Below, piece after piece: positions 29,713 through 38,895 of a DNA stretch of 64,000 bases. The translations under genes were made by a program, and so were the position numbers. The stretch is from assembly GCF_014656055.1 (NCBI RefSeq), contig NZ_BNBR01000001.1, positions 1,426,001 to 1,490,000 of the forward strand, written 5' to 3'. Below the pieces are notes generated by a model, which did not search any database, was not told where the DNA came from, and worked only from the letters and a program-made list of their open reading frames with translations. The stretch's first letter is position 1; each line of letters starts with the position of its first letter. Source of the stretch: Streptomyces griseosporeus (GTDB lineage: Bacteria > Actinomycetota > Actinomycetes > Streptomycetales > Streptomycetaceae).

Positions 29713-29848
29713 CTCGTACTCCCTACGCCCACGGACGGCCGCCGCTCCGGGTCGCGGACGGGCGGCCGGCCTGTTCGGTCACTGCACCCAGTGTGCAGGA
29801 CCCGATCACGGAGCCGGGCGGGGTCTTCCCCGGTGACGCCACGCCCGC

Positions 29849-29871
29849 CGGTCGCTCACGGTGAGTGACCG
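29849..29871. promoter_or_regulatory. 23-bp near-perfect palindrome between msrA and the methyltransferase
   Basis: Two 11-base arms around a central G (CGGTCGCTCAC / GTGAGTGACCG) match with a single mismatch. It lies midway in the 289-bp divergent gap (about 130 bases from each start). TACGAT at 29939-29944 may be the -10 of the methyltransferase. Candidate dimeric-regulator site. Confidence 0.45.
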
Positions 29872-30001
29872 TCCTGCGGCTCGTCGGGGTGTGGTTCTCA
29901 CCATGTGGCGGCCCCGGCGGGGCCTCGCGCGTGCCGCATACGATCACCCGCGATCCGTCGGGGTGGCACCGGGCCGCCGCTCGCAGCACCGGAGGTGTCG
30001 G

Positions 30002-30682
30002 TTGGCCTTACATGTCTCGCGGCTGTTCGGGGAGGACGCCGCGCGCTTCGACCGCGACCGCGCGGGGCTCGTCCCGCATCTGCACGCGCTGTACGACGTC
30101 GCCGTGGAGCTGGCCCTCCGGGGCCAGGGAACGGCTCCCCGGGTGCTGGACCTCGGCGCCGGGACCGGCCTGTTCAGCGGCGAGCTGGCCACCCACCTGC
30201 CCGACGTCTCCATCGACCTGCTCGACGCGTCCGCGGAGATGCTGGAGGTGGCCGCCCGCAGCCTCGACCTCTACGCGGTGAAGCACACCCTCGTCGAGCG
30301 CGACCTGTGCGCCCCGCTGCCCGAGGGCCCCTACGACATCGTGGTGTCCTCGCTGGCCATCCACCATCTGCCGGTGCCCGAGCAGGCCGGGCTGTACCGG
30401 CGGGTGCGGGACGTGCTGCGGCCGGGCGGGGTGTTCGTGCACGCCGAGCAGGTCGCCGCGGCGGTACCCGAACTGGACGCGCTGTACGAGGAGTTCTGGC
30501 TGCGGGAGGTGCGTGAGGCGCAGACCCCGCCGGAGACCGTCGACAAGGCCCGCCGGCGGATGGCCTACGACCGTCCGGTGTCCGTCGCCACCCACCTGGA
30601 CTGGCTCGCGCAGGCCGGGTTCCGCTCGGCGGACTGCTTCTACAAGCGCTTCCGCTTCGCGGTGCTGGCCGCCTGGCGCTGA
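30002..30682 (+). CDS. Class I SAM-dependent methyltransferase with TTA at codon 3
   Basis: A 226-residue methyltransferase. SAM motif I is VLDLGAGTGLFSGEL; motif II region DLLDASAEMLEVA; motif IV VVSSLAIHHLP; post-motif LRPGGVFVHAEQV. TTG 30002 is the start: GGAGG ends exactly 6 bases before it, while upstream in-frame starts lack a binding site. Codon 3 is TTA (30008-30010), read only by the bldA tRNA in Streptomyces, so expression should depend on developmental stage. Substrate unknown; relatives annotate small-molecule methylation. Confidence 0.9.
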   Translation: MALHVSRLFGEDAARFDRDRAGLVPHLHALYDVAVELALRGQGTAPRVLDLGAGTGLFSGELATHLPDVSIDLLDASAEMLEVAARSLDLYAVKHTLVERDLCAPLPEGPYDIVVSSLAIHHLPVPEQAGLYRRVRDVLRPGGVFVHAEQVAAAVPELDALYEEFWLREVREAQTPPETVDKARRRMAYDRPVSVATHLDWLAQAGFRSADCFYKRFRFAVLAAWR

Positions 30683-30691
30683 CGGCACGCG

Positions 30692-31216
30692 TCAGGCCGT
30701 GCCGCCCTCGCCGGTCTGCCGGGCGAACGCGTCGTAGGCCCGGTCGTCGAAGAGCACGAACCGCACCTCCTCGACCCGGGTCGGTGTGTTCCGCACCGTC
30801 TCCACCGCGATGCGCGCCGCGTCCTGCATCGGCCAGCGGTACACCCCGGTGGAGATCGCCGGGAACGCCACCGTGCGCGCCCCCAGCTCGTCGGCGACGC
30901 GCAGCGACTCCCGGTAGCAGGAGGCGAGCAGGTCCGAGCGGTCCTCGCTCTCGCTGTGGACCGGGCCGACGGTGTGGATCACCCAGCGGGCGTCCAGGTC
31001 GCCGGCGGTGGTGGCGACGGCCTGGCCGGTGGGCAGACCCTTGCCGTACCGGGAGGCGCGCAGTCTGCGGCAGTCCTCCAGGATGGCGGGGCCGCCGCGG
31101 CGGTGGATGGCGCCGTCGACGCCGCCTCCGCCGAGCAGGGAGGAGTTGGCCGCGTTGACCAGGGCGTCGGCGCTGACCCGGGTGATGTCGCCGCGTACGA
31201 GCGTGATGGTGGTCAT
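30692..31216 (-). CDS. Macrodomain protein, probable O-acetyl-ADP-ribose deacetylase
   Basis: A 174-residue MacroD-type domain. The ADP-ribose pocket is seen in [33 protein letters not shown] and [10 protein letters not shown]. Such enzymes hydrolyse O-acetyl-ADP-ribose, the sirtuin by-product, or mono-ADP-ribosyl-Asp/Glu. Its ATG overlaps the stop of the upstream FAD oxidoreductase gene (ATGA). A sirtuin and an ADP-ribosylglycohydrolase are encoded 13-16 kb away, so ADP-ribose chemistry is well represented here. Confidence 0.93.
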   Translation of the reverse strand: MTTITLVRGDITRVSADALVNAANSSLLGGGGVDGAIHRRGGPAILEDCRRLRASRYGKGLPTGQAVATTAGDLDARWVIHTVGPVHSESEDRSDLLASCYRESLRVADELGARTVAFPAISTGVYRWPMQDAARIAVETVRNTPTRVEEVRFVLFDDRAYDAFARQTGEGGTA

Positions 31217-32622
31217 GCCTGCCTCAGCCTCCTCCAGACCGCCTTCGCCGCGTTGTGCCCGGACATGCCGTGCACGCCCGGGCCGGGCGGGGTGGCCGAC
31301 GAGCAGATGAACACGGCCGGGTGGGCGGTGGCGTACGGGAACAGCGACAGCTTGGGCCGCAGCAGGATCTGCAGGCCGGAGACCGCGCCGGAGGCGATGT
31401 CGCCGCCGACGTAGTTGGCGTTGCGGGCGGCGAGCTCGGCGGGGCCCATGGTGGCGCGGGCGAGGACGCGGTCCCTGAACCCGGGGGCGAAACGCTCCAG
31501 TTGGCGTTCTATCGCGTCGGTGAGGTCGCCGGTCCAGCCGTTGGGGACGTGGCCGTACGCCCAGAAGACGTGCTTGCCCTCGGGCGCGCGGGTCGGGTCC
31601 ATGACACTGGGCTGGACGGTGATCATGAACGGTTTGTCGGGGGCGCGGCCCTCGCGGGAGGCGGCGCGCAGCGCGGTGCCGATCTCGGCGGTGCTCGCGC
31701 CGATCTGCACGGTGCCGGCGGCGCGGGCCTCGGGCGCGGTCCACGGGACCGGTCCGTCCAGCGCGTAGTCGATCTTGAAGGCGGCGGGGCCGTAGCGGTA
31801 GTTCTCGTAGGTGCGGCCGAGACCTGCGATGCGGGCCAGGGCGGTGGGCGAGGTGTCGAAGACGTAGGCGCGGGCGGGCGGCAGGTCGTCCAGGCGCTTG
31901 ACCTCGTAGTCGGTGTGGATGGCGCCGCCGAGGTCCTTGAGGTAGGCGGCGAGGGCGTCGGAGATGGACTGGGAGCCGCCGCGGGCGACGGGCCAGCCGC
32001 GGGCGTGCGCGGCGAGCGCGAAGACCAGTCCGATGGCGCCGGTCGCGAAGCCGTTCAGCGGTGCCATGACATGGGCGACAAGGCCGGCGAACAGGGTGCG
32101 GGCCCGGTCGTCGCGGAAGCGGCGCATCAGCCAGCTCGACGGGGGCAGCCCGGCCAGGCCGAAGCGGGCCAGGGTGACCGGGTCGCGCGGCAGCGCGGTC
32201 AGCGGCAGGGACATGAAGTCCCGGGTGAGGGTGTCCCACTTGGCGAGGAACGGCTCGACCAGTCTGCGGTAGGCGCCCGCGTCGCGCGGCCCGAACGAGG
32301 CGGCGGTCTCGGCGACCGAGCGGGACAGCACGGCGGCCGTGCCGTCGGGGAAGGGGTGCGCCATCGGCAGGTCGGCGTGCACCCACCGGAGCCCGTACCG
32401 GTCGAGCGGCATCGCGCGGAACGCGGGCGAGTTGACGGCGAGGGGGTGCGCGGCGGAGCACGGGTCGTGCCGGAAGCCGGGGAGGGTCAGCTCCTCCGTG
32501 CTCGCCCCACCGCCGACGGTGGAACGCGCCTCGAACAGGGCCACGGAGAAGCCGCGGCGGGCCAGCTCCACGGCCGCGGTCAGTCCGTTCGGCCCCGCAC
32601 CCACCACGACCGCATCGAGCAT
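31213..32622 (-). CDS. Phytoene-desaturase-like FAD oxidoreductase (PYROXD2-type)
   Basis: A 469-residue amine-oxidase/CrtI-like flavoprotein. N-terminal dinucleotide motif [20 protein letters not shown], then [14 protein letters not shown]-terminal FAD contact [19 protein letters not shown]. No carotenoid gene is nearby, so carotenoid desaturation is unlikely. ATG 32622 is chosen (GAAGG 8 bases upstream); GTG 32631 is an alternative. It is coupled to the macrodomain gene by a 4-base overlap, an unusual partnership of unknown meaning. Confidence 0.9.
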   Translation of the reverse strand: MLDAVVVGAGPNGLTAAVELARRGFSVALFEARSTVGGGASTEELTLPGFRHDPCSAAHPLAVNSPAFRAMPLDRYGLRWVHADLPMAHPFPDGTAAVLSRSVAETAASFGPRDAGAYRRLVEPFLAKWDTLTRDFMSLPLTALPRDPVTLARFGLAGLPPSSWLMRRFRDDRARTLFAGLVAHVMAPLNGFATGAIGLVFALAAHARGWPVARGGSQSISDALAAYLKDLGGAIHTDYEVKRLDDLPPARAYVFDTSPTALARIAGLGRTYENYRYGPAAFKIDYALDGPVPWTAPEARAAGTVQIGASTAEIGTALRAASREGRAPDKPFMITVQPSVMDPTRAPEGKHVFWAYGHVPNGWTGDLTDAIERQLERFAPGFRDRVLARATMGPAELAARNANYVGGDIASGAVSGLQILLRPKLSLFPYATAHPAVFICSSATPPGPGVHGMSGHNAAKAVWRRLRQA

Positions 32623-32740
32623 CGACGGCACCTTCGGACCCCTTCGTCAGCCGACGGCCTGCCTAGGAAGGTCAGGATATGCCGGGGCACCTACAGACCG
32701 GCGGGGCGGGTGGTGGGCAGGGGACGGGTGAGGCGGGTGC

Positions 32741-32781
32741 GGGGCACGCCGCGGGTTTCCCCGAGACCCCGGGCGTGCCCC
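32741..32781 (-). terminator. Stem-loop after the inositol-monophosphatase-like gene
   Basis: GGGGCACGCC (32741-32750) pairs perfectly with 32772-32781; the 21-base centre has a smaller CGGG/CCCG stem. It begins 6 bases past the stop codon of the minus-strand gene at 32787. No U-tract follows, as is common for streptomycete terminators. Confidence 0.6.
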
Positions 32782-32786
32782 CGCGC

Positions 32787-33635
32787 TCACCCGGCGCTCC
32801 CCGACAGCAGTGCCGCGATGCGGCGCGCGGTGGCGGCGTCGCGGGCGGCGGTGAACGGCAGGGAGTTGCCGCCGGTGATGCGGAACGGCTCGCCGGTGAG
32901 GGTGAGATGGGCGCCGCCCGCCTCCTCCACCAGCAGCAGGCCCGCCGCGTGATCCCAGGCGGCCTCCCAGGAGAAGGCCAGGGCGTCCAGGTCGCCGCGG
33001 GCGATGGCCAGGTACTCCAGGCCGGCCGAGCCGCACGAGCGGAAGGCGACGCCGGGGACGCGCAGGCCGAGCAGGGCCCGCTTCTGCTCGTCGGTGGTGT
33101 AGTCGGGGTGGGAGGTGGCCACCCGCAGGTCGTGGTCCGGCTCGGGCGGGCCGGCGAACAGCCGCTCCCCGTCGAGGTAGGCACCGCCGCCCCGCACGGC
33201 GGTGGCGAGCTGGTCGCGGGCCGCGGCGTACGTCCACGAGGCGCGCACGACGCCGCCCTGGGCGAGCGCGACCAGGGTGCAGAAGCCGTCCTCGCCGTGC
33301 ACGAACTGCCGGGTGCCGTCGACCGGGTCGACGATCCACACCGGCGCCTCGCCGCGGATCGCGTCGTACGACGCCGGGTTGGCGTGCACCGCCTCCTCGC
33401 CCACCACCACCGAGCCCGGCAGCAACGCGCCGAGCGCCTCGGTGAGATACAGCTCGGCTCTGCGGTCGGCGTCGGTCACCAGGTCGTGCGGTCCGCTCTT
33501 CTCGTCGACCTCGTGCGCGGCGAGGCGGCGGAAGCGGGGCATGATCTCGGCCGCGGCGGCCGCGCGGACCGCCTCCTCCACGTCGGCCGCGCTGCGGGCG
33601 AGAAACTCGTCGATGGTTTCGCTGTTCTTGATCAC
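32787..33635 (-). CDS. Inositol-monophosphatase-family phosphatase
   Basis: About 282 residues. Metal-binding motifs of the IMPase/FBPase/HisN superfamily are complete: GEEAV, DPVDGTRQFVHG and WDHAAGLLLVEEAGG. Possible roles are inositol-1-phosphate, histidinol-phosphate or 3'-phosphoadenosine phosphate hydrolysis; sequence by eye does not decide. GTG 33635 (VIKNSET) has a GGAGG almost touching it; GTG 33671 would add 12 residues without a binding site, so the start is uncertain. Confidence 0.9.
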   Translation of the reverse strand: MIKNSETIDEFLARSAADVEEAVRAAAAAEIMPRFRRLAAHEVDEKSGPHDLVTDADRRAELYLTEALGALLPGSVVVGEEAVHANPASYDAIRGEAPVWIVDPVDGTRQFVHGEDGFCTLVALAQGGVVRASWTYAAARDQLATAVRGGGAYLDGERLFAGPPEPDHDLRVATSHPDYTTDEQKRALLGLRVPGVAFRSCGSAGLEYLAIARGDLDALAFSWEAAWDHAAGLLLVEEAGGAHLTLTGEPFRITGGNSLPFTAARDAATARRIAALLSGSAG

Positions 33636-33734
33636 CCCTCCATGAGAGCACGCCCCACTGACAATCCCCACCGGGGCCGTGCATCGCGGGTGGAATCGAC
33701 ATGAACGGCGCGGGTCGCGTCCGCCCGGCGGGGT

Positions 33735-35573
33735 TCAGCGGCCGACGGCGTACCCCTGCATGCCGCGCGGGTTCGCCGCCGCCGACAGGACGCCGGTGCG
33801 CGGGTCCCGGGCGACCGCGCACAGCCGGCCCTCCGACCAGGCGGGGCCGACGGTGACGTCGTGGCCGCGGCGGCGCAGCCCGGCCACGACGGCGGGGTCG
33901 GTGCGGGCCTCGACGGTGACGCTGCCGGGGCGCATGCCGCGCGGGTGGAAGGAGCCGGGGAAGCTGTCGTTGTGCCAGTTCGGCGCGTCGATGGCGCCCT
34001 GGAGGTCGAGGCCGCCGCGGACCGGTGCGCGCAGGGCGGCGGCGAGGAAGAAGTGCAGCTGCCACTGGTCCTGCTGGTCGCCGCCGGGTGTGCCGAAGGC
34101 GAGGACCGGCTCGCCGTCGCGCAGGGCGAGCGACGGCGTGAGGGTGGTGCGGGGGCGGCGGCCGGGCGTGAGGGAGCTCGGCAGCCCCTCCTCCAGCCAG
34201 GTCATCTGCAGCCGGGTGCCGAGCGGGAAGCCGAGTTCGGGCACGACCGGGTTGGACTGGAGCCAGCCGCCGCTCGGGGTGGCGGCGACCATGTTGCCCC
34301 AGCGGTCGACGACGTCGAGGTGGCAGGTGTCGCCTCGGGTGGCGCCGTCGGCGGCGACCGGGGGCTCGCCGGGCACGGGCGAGGCGGGGTACCTGGCCAC
34401 GGTCGGTTCCCCGGCGCCCATCGCCACGCTCAGGGACCGCTCCCCCGCCCCCTCGGCGACGACCACGCGCGCGTGGGCGCTCAGCCGCGGGGTGCGCCCG
34501 CCGGGGCTGCCGGGCCGCAGCTCGCGGGAGGCCCCGGGTCCGACGAGGGCCCGCCGCTCGGCGTTGTAGGCGGGCGACAGCAGGTCGTCCAGCGGCACGT
34601 CGGCGGCGTCGCCGTACCAGGCCTCCCGGTCGGCCATGGCGAGCTTGCAGCCCTCGACGAGCAGGTGCACGTAGTCGGCGGAGCCGTACGGCGGCAGCTC
34701 GGGCGGCAGCAGGGCGAGCTGCTGCAGCAGGACCGGGCCCTGGCTCCAGGGGCCGGCCTTGCACACGGTCCAGCCGTTCCAGTCGTACGTCGCCGGGCTC
34801 TCGTAGCTCGCGGACCAGGCGGCGAGGTCGTCGCCGTCGAGGGTGCCGGTGTGGCGCTCGCCGCTGGTGTCCAGGGTGGGCCGGGCGGCCTGCCGGACCA
34901 GCGCCTCGGCGATGAACCCCGTGCGCCACACCTCGCGCGCCGCCTCGATCTGCGCCTCCCGCCCGCTCCGGCCGGCGACCTCGGCGAGCAGCCGCTTCCA
35001 GGTGGCGGCGAGGGCGGGGTTGCGAAAGCGCTCCCCGGGCCGGGGCGCCCGGCCGCCGGGCAGGTACACCTCGGCCGACGACGTCCACTCCGTCTCGAAC
35101 AGCTCCCGTACGGTCTCGACGGTGGCGCCGACGTTCTCCACGGGCGCGTGCCCGTGCTCGGCGTAGCCGATGGCGTACTTGAGCACGTCGGCGAGGGACT
35201 TGGTGCCGTGGTCGCGCAGCAGGAGCAGCCATGCGTCGAAGGCGCCGGGCACGGCGGCGGCGAGCGGCCCGGTGCCCGGGACGAGGTCCAGGCCGAGGCC
35301 CCGGTAGTGCGCGACGCTCGCCCTGGCGGGGGCGACGCCCTGCCCGCACAGCACCCGCACCTCGCCCCCGGCCGGCGCGAGCAGGATCGGCACCTCGCCC
35401 GCCGGTCCGTTCAGGTGCGGCTCCACGACGTGCAGCACGAAGGCGCCCGCGACGGCCGCGTCGTAGGCGTTGCCGCCGTCCTCCAGCACCGCCATCGCCG
35501 ACTGCGAGGCCAGCCAGTGCGTGCTGGAGACCATGCCGAAGGTGCCCTGGAGGGTGGGGCGGGTGGTGAACAA
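33735..35573 (-). CDS. Gamma-glutamyltransferase-family Ntn hydrolase (YwrD-like)
   Basis: A 612-residue GGT-fold protein without signal peptide, hence probably cytoplasmic. Predicted autocleavage and nucleophile is T416 in GDTCHLDVVDRWGNMVA; later GGGD/Q-type motif GTPGGDQQDQW replaces the GSPGG of true GGT. Start is TTG 35573 with GAGGAG 7 bases upstream; ATG 13 codons on is less likely because conserved sequence precedes it. It may hydrolyse gamma-glutamyl or related amides; it differs clearly from the secreted GGT at 55415. Confidence 0.9.
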   Translation of the reverse strand: MFTTRPTLQGTFGMVSSTHWLASQSAMAVLEDGGNAYDAAVAGAFVLHVVEPHLNGPAGEVPILLAPAGGEVRVLCGQGVAPARASVAHYRGLGLDLVPGTGPLAAAVPGAFDAWLLLLRDHGTKSLADVLKYAIGYAEHGHAPVENVGATVETVRELFETEWTSSAEVYLPGGRAPRPGERFRNPALAATWKRLLAEVAGRSGREAQIEAAREVWRTGFIAEALVRQAARPTLDTSGERHTGTLDGDDLAAWSASYESPATYDWNGWTVCKAGPWSQGPVLLQQLALLPPELPPYGSADYVHLLVEGCKLAMADREAWYGDAADVPLDDLLSPAYNAERRALVGPGASRELRPGSPGGRTPRLSAHARVVVAEGAGERSLSVAMGAGEPTVARYPASPVPGEPPVAADGATRGDTCHLDVVDRWGNMVAATPSGGWLQSNPVVPELGFPLGTRLQMTWLEEGLPSSLTPGRRPRTTLTPSLALRDGEPVLAFGTPGGDQQDQWQLHFFLAAALRAPVRGGLDLQGAIDAPNWHNDSFPGSFHPRGMRPGSVTVEARTDPAVVAGLRRRGHDVTVGPAWSEGRLCAVARDPRTGVLSAAANPRGMQGYAVGR

Positions 35574-35699
35574 GGGGGCGCTCCTCGGGGGTCACGGCCG
35601 GCGTCCGTCTCCCGGGTGATCGTACGGACGTGATCGCGTCCCGGGAACACCACGACGACCTGCGGCGTTGATCTCCTGCGGCAGAACGGAGGCCGAGCG

Positions 35700-36764
35700 G
35701 TGCATGGTGAGTACAAGATCCCCGGCGGCAAGCTGGTCGTCGTCGACGTGGACGTCGAGGACGGCGTGCTGCGCCGGCCCCGCGTGGCGGGCGACTTCTT
35801 CCTGGAACCGGACGAGGCGCTGGACGCGGTGAACGGGGCGCTGGAGGGCGCCCCGGCGGACACGGACGCGGCGGGCCTGGCCGCCCGGATCGACGCGGCG
35901 CTGCCGGAGGGGACGGTGATGTACGGGCTGACCTCGGAGGGCGTCGCGGTCGCCGTGCGCCGCGCCCTGGCGCACGCCACCGACTGGACCGACTACGACT
36001 GGCAGCTGATCCACGAAGGCCCGCAGTCCCCGGCCCTGCACATGGCGCTGGACGAGGTGCTGACCGGGGAGGTCGCGGCGGGCCGCCGCCCGCCGACGCT
36101 GCGGGTGTGGGAGTGGGGCGCCCCGGCGGTGATCATCGGCAGTTTCCAGTCGCTGCGCAACGAGGTCGACGCGGCCGGTGCCGAGCGGCACGGCATCGAG
36201 GTGGTGCGGCGGATCTCCGGCGGCGGGGCGATGTTCGTGGAGCCGGGCAACACGATCACCTACTCGCTCTCCGTGCCGGAGGCGCTGGTGCAGGGCCTGT
36301 CCTTCCAGGACAGCTACGCCTATCTCGACGACTGGGTCCTCGGCGCGCTCGGCGACATGGGCATCCGCGCCTGGTACCAGCCGCTGAACGACATCGCCAC
36401 CGACCAGGGCAAGATCGCCGGCGCCGCGCAGAAGCGGATCGTGGGCCCGCACGGCGGCCCCGGGGCCGTGCTGCACCACGTGACGATGGCGTACGACATC
36501 GACGCCGGCAAGATGCTCGACGTGCTGCGCATCGGCCGGGAGAAGCTGTCCGACAAGGGCACCAAGAGCGCGGGGAAGCGGGTGGACCCGCTGCGCCGGC
36601 AGACGGGTCTGCCCCGCGAGGCCGTCATCGACCGGATGATCGACTCCTTCCGCGGCCGGTACGGCCTGACGGCCGGCAAGGTCACGGACGAGGAACTGGC
36701 GCGCGCCCAGGAGCTGGCCCGCGCCAAGTTCTCCTCGCCGGAGTGGACGGCCCGGGTGCCCTAG
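35700..36764 (+). CDS. Lipoate--protein ligase with N-terminal accessory domain (permuted order)
   Basis: A 354-residue protein. Residues 1-85 (HGEYKIPGGKLVVVDVDVE, VAGDFFLEPDEALDAVN) resemble the lipoate-ligase accessory domain (PF10437), which is C-terminal in E. coli LplA; residues about 95-354 are the BPL/LplA catalytic fold with RRISGGGAMFVEPGNTITY and the reactive Lys in DQGKIAGAAQ. Thus the usual domain order is reversed, as if separate LplB and LplA genes had fused. It would activate lipoate (or octanoate) with ATP and attach it to E2/H-protein lysines. GTG start has GGAGG 7 bases upstream. Confidence 0.9.
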   Translation: MHGEYKIPGGKLVVVDVDVEDGVLRRPRVAGDFFLEPDEALDAVNGALEGAPADTDAAGLAARIDAALPEGTVMYGLTSEGVAVAVRRALAHATDWTDYDWQLIHEGPQSPALHMALDEVLTGEVAAGRRPPTLRVWEWGAPAVIIGSFQSLRNEVDAAGAERHGIEVVRRISGGGAMFVEPGNTITYSLSVPEALVQGLSFQDSYAYLDDWVLGALGDMGIRAWYQPLNDIATDQGKIAGAAQKRIVGPHGGPGAVLHHVTMAYDIDAGKMLDVLRIGREKLSDKGTKSAGKRVDPLRRQTGLPREAVIDRMIDSFRGRYGLTAGKVTDEELARAQELARAKFSSPEWTARVP

Positions 36765-36797
36765 GGCGTTCCTGGGGCGCCTCACGCGAGCGTCCCG

Positions 36798-37460
36798 TCA
36801 CCGCCGCCGCGCCGCCACCAGCCCCGACTCGTAGGCGAACACCACCAGTTGGGCCCGGTCGCGCGCGCCCAGCTTGGTCATCGCGCGGCTGACGTGGGTC
36901 TTCGCGGTCAGAGGGCTGATGACCATGTGGGCGGCGATCTCCTCGTTGGTGAGGCCGCGGGCGGCGAGTGCGGTGACCTCGCGTTCGCGTGGGGTGAGGT
37001 TCTCCAGGCCGGGGGCGGTCGCGCGGTCCGGGGGGCGGGAGACGAACTCGCCGATCAGGGTGCGGGTGACGGACGGGGAGAGCAGGGCCTCGCCGCGAGC
37101 GACGACCTCGATGGCCTGGAGCAGGTCGGCCGGTTCGGTGTCCTTCAGCAGGAAGCCGCTCGCGCCGGCCCGCAGCGCCTCGAAGACGTACTCCTCCAGG
37201 CCGTAGTTGGTGAGGATGACGACGCGTACGGCGGCCAGGGCCGGGTCGGCGGCGATGCGGCGGGTGGCCTCGATGCCCGTCATCACCGGCATCTGCACGT
37301 CGATCAGGGCGATGTCGGGGGCCTGAGCGCGGATCAGCGCCAGGCCCTGCTCGCCGTCGGCGGCCTCGCCGACCACCTCGATGCCGTCCTCGGCGTCCAG
37401 CAGGGCGCGGAAGCCGGCCCGCATCAGCGCCTGGTCGTCGACGAGCGCCACACGGATCAT
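36798..37460 (-). CDS. NarL/LuxR-type response regulator
   Basis: A 220-residue regulator: receiver domain with phosphorylated D54 (LIDVQMPVMTG), acidic pair D8/D9 and conserved Lys in LLKDTEP, then a LuxR HTH (NLTPREREVTALAARGLTNEEIAAHMVISPLTAKTHVS region, about 145-185). Its start overlaps the histidine-kinase stop (ATGA), so the kinase is its partner. Targets unknown. Confidence 0.96.
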   Translation of the reverse strand: MIRVALVDDQALMRAGFRALLDAEDGIEVVGEAADGEQGLALIRAQAPDIALIDVQMPVMTGIEATRRIAADPALAAVRVVILTNYGLEEYVFEALRAGASGFLLKDTEPADLLQAIEVVARGEALLSPSVTRTLIGEFVSRPPDRATAPGLENLTPREREVTALAARGLTNEEIAAHMVISPLTAKTHVSRAMTKLGARDRAQLVVFAYESGLVAARRR

Positions 37461-38728
37461 CGCGCCTCCTCCAGGGAGTGTCTCTCCAGCGGCAGCCGGG
37501 CCCGGACCCGGAAGCCGCCCTCCGGGCGCGGGGCGGCGTCGAGGGTGCCGCCGAGGGCCGTGGTCCGCTCGCGCATGCCGGTCAGGCCGATGCCGGGGCG
37601 GGGCGGGCGGGCCGGGTCGGCGGTACCGTCGTCGTCGACCTGGACCGTCACCGCGTCCGCGCCGTAGTCGAGCCGCACGTCCACCGTGGCGGGGCCGGCG
37701 TGCCGGGCCGCGTTGGTCAGGGCCTCCTGGACGATGCGGTACACCGTCTTGTCGACCTCGGACGGCAGCGGGCGTTCGTCACCGGTCACGGTCAGCGCGG
37801 TGGCGAGGCCGGCCGCGCGGGCCCGTTCCACCAGCTGGGCCGGGGCGCCGGGCAGTTCGTCGTCCTCGGTGCGCAGCACCCGCAGGGTGGCGCGCAGTTC
37901 GCGCATCGCCTCGCCGCTCGCCGACTGGATGGCCAGCAGCGCGGGCGGCACCTCCTCGCCGCGCTTGCGGGCCAGGTGGACGGCGACGCCCGCCTGCAGC
38001 TTGACGATGGAGATGCTGTGGGTGAGCGAGTCGTGCAACTCCCGCGCGATCCGCAGCCGTTCCTCGCCGGCGCGGCGCCGGGCGGCCTCCTCGCGGGTGC
38101 GTTCGGCCTCCAGGGCGCGCTGTTCGGTGGCCCTGAGGTAGGCCCGCCAGTTGCGGTCGGCCATGCCGGTGACGACGGCGCACAGGAACCAGCCGGTGAG
38201 CAGCGCCGCCCGCTCGACGGTCTGCTGGGTGCCGGGCTGGGTGAGCGCGTAGCCCGTGAGGAGGACGGCGCTCGCCGCGGCGGCGAGGGAGCGGTGTCCG
38301 ACGCGCGCGGCGGTGTGCACGGCGCCGAGGACGGGCAGGACGGCGAGCGGGCCCGGGTGGGCGTGCACCACGTGGGCGGTGCCGAGCACGGTCGTCGCGG
38401 CCAGGACCGCGCGCGGGGCGGTGCGGTAGCAGGCCAGCGCCGCGCAGCTGAGGACGATCAGCGCGTAGTCCAGGGCGGTGGTGCCGTCGTCGACGGCGGC
38501 CGTGGTGACGACGAGGGCACCGACGACGAGCGCGAGCGCCCCGTCGGCGAGCCATCTGCGCACGGGCGCCGGCCGGACCGGCACCGCCTGCCCCTGCCCC
38601 TCCCCGTCCCCCTGTGTCTGCCGCTCCGTCCGCCCTTGGCTCTCCGCCTGTCCCCGCCCCTCGGCCGCCGCCGACCGCGACCCCCGCATCCCCCGCAGCC
38701 CCCGCGGCATGACCTGATCCCCGCTCAT
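37457..38728 (-). CDS. NarL-type sensor histidine kinase
   Basis: A 423-residue membrane kinase. A Gln/Arg-rich N-terminal tail, then about five to six hydrophobic helices (residues about 65-200), a coiled linker, HisKA_3 with H232 in RELHDSLTHSISIVKLQAG, and an ATPase domain with TNAARHAG (N-box) and GIGLTGMRERTTALGG. There is no large extracellular sensor, so it likely senses through its membrane helices. ATG 38728 is preceded by TATCGT plus 6 bases, suggesting a leaderless message. Confidence 0.94.
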   Translation of the reverse strand: MSGDQVMPRGLRGMRGSRSAAAEGRGQAESQGRTERQTQGDGEGQGQAVPVRPAPVRRWLADGALALVVGALVVTTAAVDDGTTALDYALIVLSCAALACYRTAPRAVLAATTVLGTAHVVHAHPGPLAVLPVLGAVHTAARVGHRSLAAAASAVLLTGYALTQPGTQQTVERAALLTGWFLCAVVTGMADRNWRAYLRATEQRALEAERTREEAARRRAGEERLRIARELHDSLTHSISIVKLQAGVAVHLARKRGEEVPPALLAIQSASGEAMRELRATLRVLRTEDDELPGAPAQLVERARAAGLATALTVTGDERPLPSEVDKTVYRIVQEALTNAARHAGPATVDVRLDYGADAVTVQVDDDGTADPARPPRPGIGLTGMRERTTALGGTLDAAPRPEGGFRVRARLPLERHSLEEAR

Positions 38729-38895
38729 GTCCGCACGATAGACCGCCCCGCCCACCGGCGCGTCCGCCCTGGGGACAACTCCCGTCCTACTCCCGGGGAA
38801 GTAGCCGCGCCCGGCACCGGCTCCCGGTGGCGCAGCCTCGAGTGACACCGGCCGTACGACGACCGAGGACCCCCTCCCGGCGCACGCTGAGGCCC

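Noticed and set aside
31213..32622. Carotenoid (phytoene) desaturase
   Set aside because: No crtB/crtE/crtY genes nearby and the sequence resembles the PYROXD2 branch.
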